DNA of 19,949 bases from Stramenopiles sp. TOSAG23-3 (taxonomy: Eukaryota > Sar): positions 1 through 19,949 of the forward strand of contig LT642386.1 in the NCBI GenBank assembly GCA_900128585.1. The letters are read 5' to 3'. A model generated the notes under the pieces. That model did no database searches. It was given only the letters and a program-made list of their open reading frames with translations, and was not told the origin of the DNA. This document shows positions 8,101 through 14,270 of the stretch, in pieces. Both the position numbers and the translations under genes were made by a program. Each line of letters begins with the position of its first letter. The first letter of the stretch is position 1.

Positions 8101-10134
8101 TCAGCTGGTTTCCGCTTCATGCTGTTTTCCATGAACCTGCAGCAGAATGGATTTGATTTTTTCAACATCGTCCAGCAATTTTTCGGTTTTCGAGAGCTGT
8201 GAATAGCGAAATTCGTCCTCCCCCAGGGCTGCCCAAGAGTTTTCGAGCACGCTAACAGCCCCTGCCTCGGTCCCTTTCCGAAGCTTTTGCTTTGTCAGCA
8301 TCCTGCTCAGCTTGGTGTCTCTAACTTTATTGTAAATCTCATTGAAGACCACCTCCTCTTCCGTGAGGGCCCTCTGTTCTGCGCAGCCGTTCACGCCCTT
8401 CAGTCGTGTGTGGAAGAGTCTATTTCCCAGAACACTTTTCCACAAATCTTTTATCATTTCAGAACGTAGCTTTGCAGCATGTTGTGGAAAATTTTTCATG
8501 ACCAATTGGAAACCCTCGATGCTCAAATGATACATAAGACATATAGTTCGTGTGTAGACGCTCATTTTCCGCGGCCGCCCAGGGAAGACGAAACATTCGA
8601 ACCCAAATACATCTCCTTCCATCAACGCCGACTGCGGGTCGTCAACGCCCTCCGCAAGAAATGAATTGTCAGAATCAGAGTGCTTGCTAGTGTACGCTTC
8701 ACCAGAGATGAAAATATACAACCCATCGGCCACTCTGCCTTCTCGAAATATGTATTGGTGTGGGGCTTCAATGCTCCGCTTTAATTTCTCGCACAGCCTG
8801 CCGATTAGCTCGGACGGGGCGGCTTTGAAGTACTTCAGACTCTGAATCTTTCGTCCGTAGAAAGCGTACAGCAGTTGCCGCCGCAATGAAGGAGAGACTT
8901 TTTCGAGAACGGCGTGGTTGGTAAGCCTGGTCTGGTTATCAATTTCCCCTTGAAGAAAATAGGCAAAATTGTACGTATCCATCTTCAATTGTTCCGGTAA
9001 TTCATGGCAATTCAGGAAAGTATTCAATTCGTCCATCCAAGCTTCAAATTCTACGTTCTCTGTGTTGGCAGAAGCTACTGCGTCGATGATGTTTCCCAAC
9101 AGATAAGAAAATACAAAGGCAGAGATCAACATGACAAACCAAAAGAAAGTGCGTTCTAAATTGTTTGTAGCGACGATATCGCCGTACCCGACGGTTGTGA
9201 GCGTCATCATTGCCCAATACATTCCGATCATGTAAAGCTCAAATAGGGACTCTTCGGGGTTGGTGGCGCTCTCGGAGGCGTAACTGTTTGCCCACACCCA
9301 TGTGTCTTGATAATAGTCCTTTCCTAGGTCGTGGATTCCATAAAGTAAACAAGACAGGATATGGGAACAGTAAATGATGAGGGCCACGAAAGTTATCAAT
9401 CGAAGTTTACTGTAGCCTATTCGTCTGGAAATTTCTTGACGAGCCCGTTGGTAGATTCGTGCCACCCTAATGACGCGAATTATTTTCGTCAGTTTAATCA
9501 ACTTGAACATACGTACGGAACCACCTCGGCGAGGGATAAAACTCCCGAAAGGAATCAGCGACACAATATCTACCCAAAACCATCCGATATAACCCTTTTT
9601 TATTGAACCTGTGTAGCGAAGCAACGCTTCCAAGTCCGTATACGTTGGAGTTTTGTTCACGAGCCAGCTCGTCCGAAATTGGACGACCATGTCGCAAAGA
9701 AAGCAGAGGGTTACGAACTGGTCAATAAGGAACCAACCAAACCACGGCTTTATGGCCGAAATAATATGCCTGTTGCTGAGAAATGTGGCCTGAACAGGCG
9801 CAAAAATAGCAACGTAAGTTATCAATATAAGCATAACGAAGTCCCATTTTTCGTGAAAAGGGTCCGTCGGGCTGAGCACAGGCAACGGCAACTTTGATTC
9901 AACCATGAAACTGCCGATTTCGTTGACTCTGACACTATTCCCAGACTTGCTCTCAAACAAAAGCATCCTTCCTATATCTGATAGTAAATTCTTTTCCCGA
10001 GACACATCTCCGTGAAGCCTTCCGCGCCCTTTTAAGTTCAAGCTGCCCCTTTCGTGCTTTACATTTTTTTCTGAAGACATTTCCGCCAAATCCACTTGCT
10101 TCGGGCTTGCAGGAGGACCAAGATTATTATTCAT
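8101..10134 (-). CDS. Voltage-gated-type K+ channel with cyclic-nucleotide-binding domain
   Basis: 677 residues, stop TGA. The open frame runs slightly further 5', but the first ATG is at 10134-10132 (G at -3). Layout: cytosolic N terminus (1-96); S1 97-118; S2 132-155; S3 181-199; S4 204-233 with Lys/Arg at regular spacing (RMFKLIKLTKIIRVIRVAR); S5 244-266; pore helix about 300-314; selectivity filter TVGYGD ending at D319; S6 328-352; C-linker 353-437; CNBD about 438-545. The GYGD filter predicts K+ selectivity. In the phosphate-binding cassette E513 and R522 are kept nine residues apart, as E582 and R591 are in HCN2, but the following Thr-Ala is Lys-Met (K523, M524), so ligand affinity or nucleotide preference may differ. 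By family it belongs to the HCN/CNG/EAG/plant-Shaker superfamily; the exact subfamily is not clear. It would sit in the plasma or flagellar membrane as a tetramer. Confidence 0.95.
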   Translation of the reverse strand: MNNNLGPPASPKQVDLAEMSSEKNVKHERGSLNLKGRGRLHGDVSREKNLLSDIGRMLLFESKSGNSVRVNEIGSFMVESKLPLPVLSPTDPFHEKWDFVMLILITYVAIFAPVQATFLSNRHIISAIKPWFGWFLIDQFVTLCFLCDMVVQFRTSWLVNKTPTYTDLEALLRYTGSIKKGYIGWFWVDIVSLIPFGSFIPRRGGSVRMFKLIKLTKIIRVIRVARIYQRARQEISRRIGYSKLRLITFVALIIYCSHILSCLLYGIHDLGKDYYQDTWVWANSYASESATNPEESLFELYMIGMYWAMMTLTTVGYGDIVATNNLERTFFWFVMLISAFVFSYLLGNIIDAVASANTENVEFEAWMDELNTFLNCHELPEQLKMDTYNFAYFLQGEIDNQTRLTNHAVLEKVSPSLRRQLLYAFYGRKIQSLKYFKAAPSELIGRLCEKLKRSIEAPHQYIFREGRVADGLYIFISGEAYTSKHSDSDNSFLAEGVDDPQSALMEGDVFGFECFVFPGRPRKMSVYTRTICLMYHLSIEGFQLVMKNFPQHAAKLRSEMIKDLWKSVLGNRLFHTRLKGVNGCAEQRALTEEEVVFNEIYNKVRDTKLSRMLTKQKLRKGTEAGAVSVLENSWAALGEDEFRYSQLSKTEKLLDDVEKIKSILLQVHGKQHEAETS

Positions 10135-10496
10135 GGCGTCTGTCAAAAGGTTTTGCCTGTTTCGTCTTCGAAAGCCTCTTGCGACCTTTTATTAATACTT
10201 AAAACACTAACACTACGTCATAAATCCAATGTATTCTGTGGAAATCTGTGAAATCATAAGGCATTCTCGAAATCTTTCTTTACTCGTCTTTATCGAGAAA
10301 GAAAATTTGAACAAAATATGTATTCAAAAAATACGAGGACATCATTACTAGGACACAGCATATATATCAAATATGACTTTTTTTTTACTCTAATTTTAAA
10401 AAATATAAATAATTAAAATACAAAATTGTTGTATATTCTTTATTATTATGCTGTGTGCATGCTATGTGATGTCATATTTATCTAATTACGACGAGC

Positions 10497-10555
10497 GAAA
10501 AAAAGAAGAAGAAGAAGAAGAAGAAGAAGAAGAAGAAAGAAGAAAAAAAAAAGAA
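10497..10555 (+). repeat. 59-nt all-purine (GAA)n tract
   Basis: Only A and G from 10497 to 10555, mostly GAA repeats followed by A-rich sequence. On the minus strand it is a (TTC)n tract. Such polypurine mirror tracts can form triplex DNA. Probably a simple microsatellite. Confidence 0.9.
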
Positions 10556-10568
10556 TTATCCTCGTAAT

Positions 10569-10831
10569 AGACGACTAATAATTTTCATTGTTGTTGTTGA
10601 GGAGGAGGAGGATGGTTAAACGGAAGGTTGGTGTTGTTGTGTGGCACTTGCTGCTGATGAATACGAGGAATAATAAAACAAGAAGAAGAAAATTGGCTGT
10701 TGTTATTATTTAAGTAGACTAATTAAAATTAATGTATTAGTCGTCTAATATTAGACTGTCCAATACACCACTGCGAACTGGAATCTAGATATTTAGACAG
10801 AAGAATTAATAATTGTTTTTAGACGACTAAT
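10569..10831. repeat. Three copies of AGACGACTAAT(A)
   Basis: AGACGACTAATA occurs at 10569-10580 on the plus strand and as its perfect reverse complement at 10735-10746; the first 11 bases recur on the plus strand at 10821-10831. The middle copy sits inside an insertion in the long repeat copy and next to a GTCTAAT/ATTAGAC palindrome. These could be element ends or a binding site. Confidence 0.6.
10676..10800 (+). repeat. Diverged copy of the 13.6-14.2 kb repeat end
   Basis: This aligns with the 70-bp repeat at 13598-13667 in the same orientation: AAAACAAG, then AAAATTGGCTG, TTATTTAAGTA, ATTAAAATTAATGTA, CTGCGAACTG and TCTAGAT blocks in the same order. Between blocks it has extra AAGAAG, TTGTTA, GACTA and a 34-base insertion (about 10737-10770). 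No inverted partner is seen nearby, so it looks like a solitary end or an older, longer family member. Confidence 0.75.
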
Positions 10832-10904
10832 CTTTTATATATGATGTGTAATTAATTCACTTTGTTACTTTATATACAACACTAAATAGTTTAATTCCCA
10901 ATTA

Positions 10905-11459
10905 TTACAATGCATCTGACCTCGTTTGTCCTTCCATTATTACCTTTTCAAACATGTCTAAAATTTTAACGCATTCCCTGGCCTCAGATGGCTGTTTTTC
11001 CACTAGTTTCCTAACGATCTCCAAGGAAGTCTCGCCTTCTTCTGTTTTGATCATCGGATCGGCGCCGTGCGCGACCAACGTCTTCGCCGCTTCGAAGTCA
11101 CAGGAATATATGTACCAGTGCAGTGGGGTGCGGGTTACTTTCGTAGCATGTCCATCGTATTGATAATCAGTCCTCTTGTTCACGTCTGCGCCGTGCTGAA
11201 TTAATAGTTCCAATATCTTCCCGTTTGACTTTTTGTTCGAAATGGCGGACAGGTGCAGAGAGGATTCTCCAAACTCGTTTGTGGAATCGACGCTCACTTT
11301 GTCCTCAACAATTAACTGCCTAACTTTTTCAAAATTGCCACTGCTAACAGCATGAAACAGCTCCGTTTCTTTCCTCCCCGTACCCCCCGCCACGGAAAAT
11401 GTGGCTAAACTTAACAAAATCGTCCCAGCGACCCTTACCACAAAAATAAAACGCTTCAT
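10905..11459 (-). CDS. Small ankyrin-repeat protein with signal peptide
   Basis: 184 residues, stop TAA. The open frame extends 5' but has no ATG before 11459, where the context is weak (C at -3). The chosen start gives MKRFIFVVRV, a hydrophobic core to about residue 21, and a plausible cleavage after S22-V23-A24, so it reads as a secretory signal peptide; an uncleaved signal anchor is the alternative. The mature part has about three to four ankyrin repeats: about 30-60 (ELFHAVSSGNFEKVRQLI), 64-96 (GESSLHLSA, LLIQHGADVN), 110-138 (RTPLHWYIYS, LVAHGADP) and a partial repeat at 142-170. Ankyrin proteins are mostly cytosolic or nuclear, so a secreted one is unusual. It could act in the ER/Golgi lumen, outside the cell, or on a surface. 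No cysteine pairs or retention signal are evident; the C terminus ends SDAL. Its function is unknown. Confidence 0.8.
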   Translation of the reverse strand: MKRFIFVVRVAGTILLSLATFSVAGGTGRKETELFHAVSSGNFEKVRQLIVEDKVSVDSTNEFGESSLHLSAISNKKSNGKILELLIQHGADVNKRTDYQYDGHATKVTRTPLHWYIYSCDFEAAKTLVAHGADPMIKTEEGETSLEIVRKLVEKQPSEARECVKILDMFEKVIMEGQTRSDAL

Positions 11460-12630
11460 ATGGAAGGACTTTTCACTGACCGTCCGCTCACAACGCTTCA
11501 ACCAGGAACGTTCGAAGGAATGTATTGAATTGCGACAGCCTTTATGTATTGCAAGTTTGGCAAAGCTTTAAACGTTTGTCAGATTTCGTAGAAAATGTGT
11601 TTAAACTATAAATATTCCGGTGGAAGAAACTTTTCATATTTCTTTTGTAAAAGTCATGCTAATTTTTCAGTGCATTCAATTTGTTGGCATGATGTTCGTC
11701 TACCCCCCCGTGTGTGTTTTAATAAATAATTTTTTTATTATTTATTATTTTATTTTTTTAATAATAATAAAATAATATATACGTACCACAGCAGCAGCAG
11801 AAAAGCATCATCATTTGGTGTAGTAAATAGTAAAAAAAAATAATTAATTATTTTTTTCGCGCCAACAACAAAAAAAGGGCACCTGACCCTACGGACGGGT
11901 ATTAATAATACGGTACCAAGGGGTATATACGAGGAGAACAGGCAAAGAGGAGAAGAGTCAAACTTGAGAATCGTCGAAGATTCTCTCTGTACTTTTACGT
12001 TCGACGCGGTACGCACCTGTACTCTTTATTACGGTAGCCCGCCTCACAACACAATCGGTGGAAAAAAAGAAGAAGGCGCGAAATGATTATTATTGTAATT
12101 TTGAGATTGACACGATATAATACCAAGTATAATAGAAGAAGACAAGAATCTTTTGATACACAAGTCACAGCATTGGATTTCATCTTGGTACTTCGTATTT
12201 TTTCGTAATAAATGAAATGAAGAAATGAAAATTTAATTTAATGCATCGTCATCACGTACTATTAAAATATATATAATAATAGACTTACTTCATCACATCA
12301 TCATCATCAATAATTTTGGATTTAATTATTCTTACTAATATAACAGGAACACAGTGAGCAGTATCCTCCCTCTTCGTTCAATCCTTCTTCTTTCTGCGGC
12401 GCGCCGCTGCTTTGTTTATTATTTAGGGGGATCAGTTGGAGAGACAGGTTTGGTACGTATGAGTTTTCAGTTCGATATACACAATACATCATGTAGTGCA
12501 GGGATATATTGATGGTTTGGTAAACATTTGAAAACAAGTTGCTCTTTTCGGGAATGTTAGAATTATAAATCAAGTTTATACAAAAGAAGTAAAAACATAC
12601 ACAGTTGAACCGAACACTCTCATCACAAGA
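11460..12630. other. Divergent AT-rich spacer upstream of dapA
   Basis: About 1.2 kb between the head-to-head ankyrin (-) and dapA (+) genes, holding both promoters. It includes AT tracts (11720-11780), a 24-bp AT palindrome (11834-11857), a GAGAATC/GATTCTC hairpin with a 6-base loop (11966-11985), and a GC-only palindrome (12396-12407). A TATAAA sits at 12564-12569, about 62 bases before the dapA ATG, and could be a TATA element. Open frames at 11750-12016, 11995-12183 and 12322-12573 on the minus strand are low-complexity and rejected. Confidence 0.5.
12396..12407. promoter_or_regulatory. GC-only 12-bp palindrome upstream of dapA
   Basis: GCGGCGCGCCGC is a perfect palindrome made only of G and C within AT-rich spacer, 223 bases before the dapA ATG. 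A dimeric regulator site is possible; this is inference from symmetry and contrast with the surroundings only. Confidence 0.3.
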
Positions 12631-13533
12631 ATGGCCAACTTCTCTGACCGATTGAAACTATCTGGCGTCGGGACCGCACTTATCACTCCGTTTACTCCTG
12701 ATGCAGAAAACATTGATTACGACGCTTTTGGCAAGCTAATTGATTCTCAGCTTGCGGCTGGGCTGGACTTTTTAGTGCCACTTGGCACAACTGGAGAATG
12801 CCCAACGATACTGCATGATGAGTATGAGAAAATTTTGGACTTCACCGTCCGCCGCGTGGCCGGAAAGGTTCCTATCGTGGCCGGGGCTGGCTCCAACAGT
12901 ACCGCGAAGGCTGTTGCCATGACGAAAATAGCGAAAAAAGTTGGTTGCGATGCTGTCTTGCAGGTAAACCCATACTACAACAAGCCTAGTCAAGAAGGTC
13001 TTTACCAGCACTTTAAAAAAATATGCACGGAGGGTGGCTTGCCCATTGTCCTGTACAACATTCCAGGGAGAACGAATATTACCATGCAGCCAGCGACCGT
13101 AGCACGACTGTACAATGACTTCCCAGAAGTAATTGCCATCAAAGAAGCGACTGGAAGCTTGGATATTGCGACCAAGATTGCAGAATTGTGCGACATCCCA
13201 ATTCTGTCTGGCGACGATTCCCTGACTGTTCCGCTGATGTCCATGGGGGGAAAGGGGGTCGTTAGTGTGCTATCGAACGTTTTCCCAGACATTGTGACTT
13301 CGTATGTTCGACCCGCCCAAAAAGGTGATTTCGCAACAGCGGGAAAGTTGCATGTGAAATACCACAAATTGATGAGGACTATGTTTGTTGAAACTAACCC
13401 TGTTCCTGTGAAGCGTACTGCTGCACTGCTGGGTATGTGCTCGGACGTAACACGGTCCCCGATAACCCCAATTTTGCCTAATAACGAAGAGACCCTTGTC
13501 AGCGTCTTGAAGGAGTACGGACTTGTGGAATGA
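12631..13533 (+). CDS. dapA: 4-hydroxy-tetrahydrodipicolinate synthase (DapA)
   Basis: 300 residues, ATG with strong context (A at -3, G at +4), stop TGA. It condenses pyruvate with aspartate semialdehyde, the first committed step of lysine synthesis by the diaminopimelate route. The full (beta/alpha)8 aldolase is present: GTTGE with T53-T54 (E. coli T44-T45), NPYYNKPSQEG with Y116 (Y107), Y142 (Y133), GRT with R147 (R138), and the Schiff-base K171 in KEATG (K161). The paired Tyr and Arg separate it from the sialate lyase and hydroxy-oxoglutarate aldolase relatives. In the lysine feedback site H62 and N89 match E. coli H53 and N80, but E84 is K93, H56 is Y65 and S48/A49 are C57/P58, so feedback inhibition may be weak or absent. 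It starts directly with the enzyme core, without a plastid or mitochondrial presequence, so it is probably cytosolic and resembles bacterial enzymes; acquisition from bacteria is plausible but not shown. It is bracketed by copies of the dispersed repeat. Confidence 0.95.
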   Translation: MANFSDRLKLSGVGTALITPFTPDAENIDYDAFGKLIDSQLAAGLDFLVPLGTTGECPTILHDEYEKILDFTVRRVAGKVPIVAGAGSNSTAKAVAMTKIAKKVGCDAVLQVNPYYNKPSQEGLYQHFKKICTEGGLPIVLYNIPGRTNITMQPATVARLYNDFPEVIAIKEATGSLDIATKIAELCDIPILSGDDSLTVPLMSMGGKGVVSVLSNVFPDIVTSYVRPAQKGDFATAGKLHVKYHKLMRTMFVETNPVPVKRTAALLGMCSDVTRSPITPILPNNEETLVSVLKEYGLVE

Positions 13534-13597
13534 GCGGTAAGCCAGAGCAGAAAAAAACACTGCACGAACACGAAAAAAAACCTAATTTCAGTTTATC

Positions 13598-13667
13598 TAA
13601 AAACAAGAAAATTGGCTGTTATTTAAGTAATTAAAATTAATGTACTGCGAACTGAAATCTAGATTTA
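13598..13667 (+). repeat. Left arm of perfect 70-bp inverted repeat
   Basis: Identical, as reverse complement, to 14122-14191. It begins TAAAAACAAGAAAATTGGCT and ends CTAGATTTA; the match breaks at the next base on both sides. Checked base by base. Confidence 0.95.
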
Positions 13668-13813
13668 AAAACATATTATATAGTATGCTGCAAGACTCTC
13701 ACTTTATAATCTCAGTCATTGATATCTTCCTCGGAACTCGGAAGATAATCAAAAGAATATACGGAATATATATTAAAAAACTTTTTTATAAATAACAGCC
13801 AATTTTCTTGTTT
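13598..13813. mobile_element. Putative MITE-like element 1
   Basis: Left end is the repeat at 13598; the right end (13789-13813) is a 25-base reverse-complement copy of the same end sequence (AAACAAGAAAATTGGCTGTT read inward). About 215 bp, non-coding, AT-rich, with a central 8-bp hairpin (TATCTTCC 13723-13730 and GGAAGATA 13740-13747). No clear target-site duplication. Alternatively this is just part of one 594-bp foldback. Confidence 0.5.
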
Positions 13814-13949
13814 AAATTTTTGCTAACATGAAGGAACGTAAACCTCTAATGGACAAAAGGAGCAGATTCATTTTCGCGGTACATGAGAACACGCTAATGT
13901 TACGAAAAGTTTTGGAATTTCTTACAGTTAATGTTTATAAATTTAATTT

Positions 13950-14191
13950 AAAACAAGAAAATTGGCTGTTATTTAAGTAATTAAATTTAGCTTCCTCAGT
14001 ATTTAATTAAACAAGATCTCACTATATATTTTGGTTTTAATTAAACAAGAAAACATACTATTTATATAATTTGTTTTTAATAAAGTTCGCAGTTCATGAA
14101 GGAATGCAAACGTTGAATGTCTAAATCTAGATTTCAGTTCGCAGTACATTAATTTTAATTACTTAAATAACAGCCAATTTTCTTGTTTTTA
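13950..14191. mobile_element. Putative MITE-like element 2
   Basis: Left end 13950-13985 matches the family end for 36 bases; right end is the 70-bp arm at 14122-14191 in reverse. About 240 bp. An internal CAAGATCTCACTATATA at about 14012 resembles CAAGACTCTCACTTTATA at about 13690 of element 1, at offsets that fit a roughly 30-base deletion in this left end. This supports two related elements side by side. Confidence 0.5.
14122..14191 (-). repeat. Right arm of perfect 70-bp inverted repeat
   Basis: Reverse complement of 13598-13667 over all 70 bases. The outermost bases are TA on both sides, compatible with (but not proving) a TA target duplication. On the inner side, similarity to the diverged copy at 10676-10800 continues a few bases further (TTAGACA). 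Confidence 0.95.
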
Positions 14192-14270
14192 ATAAATATT
14201 TTTGTTTTCAATTTTATGTATAAATGAATTTGAATTCGTACTAGTTAGTAAGATAATTCTAATTAAATTT

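Larger units (their letters stand above)
10135..10904. other. AT-rich spacer with purine tract and repeat copy
   Basis: This lies between the 5' end of the channel gene and the 3' end of the secreted ankyrin gene, both on the minus strand. It contains a 59-nt all-purine tract (10497-10555), three copies of an 11-12-mer motif (10569, 10735, 10821), and a diverged copy of the repeat family found again at 13.6-14.2 kb. A 7-bp stem (TTCTCGA at 10264-10270 with TCGAGAA at 10293-10299) lies in the presumed channel promoter side. No protein or RNA gene is recognised. Confidence 0.5.
13534..14270. other. Convergent spacer carrying MITE-like repeats
   Basis: 737 bases between the 3' ends of dapA (+) and the dynein gene (-). 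Nearly all of it from 13598 to 14191 is bounded by a perfect 70-bp inverted repeat. Outside that are short flanks that must supply both 3' ends. No protein-coding frame is supported. Confidence 0.6.

Noticed and set aside
11966-11985. GAGAATC/GATTCTC hairpin as a terminator or RNA element
   Set aside because: A 7-bp stem with 6-base loop is easily met by chance, it is not followed by a U tract in a meaningful position, and bacterial-type terminators do not apply here.
11750-12573. Three minus-strand open frames in the dapA upstream spacer
   Set aside because: Leu/Ile/Lys-rich translations of AT tracts, short, without conserved motifs; one (11995-12183) has a Cys-containing end but nothing recognisable.
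13002-13571. 189-codon frame antisense to dapA
   Set aside because: dapA on the plus strand has complete catalytic motifs; the antisense frame has no family features.
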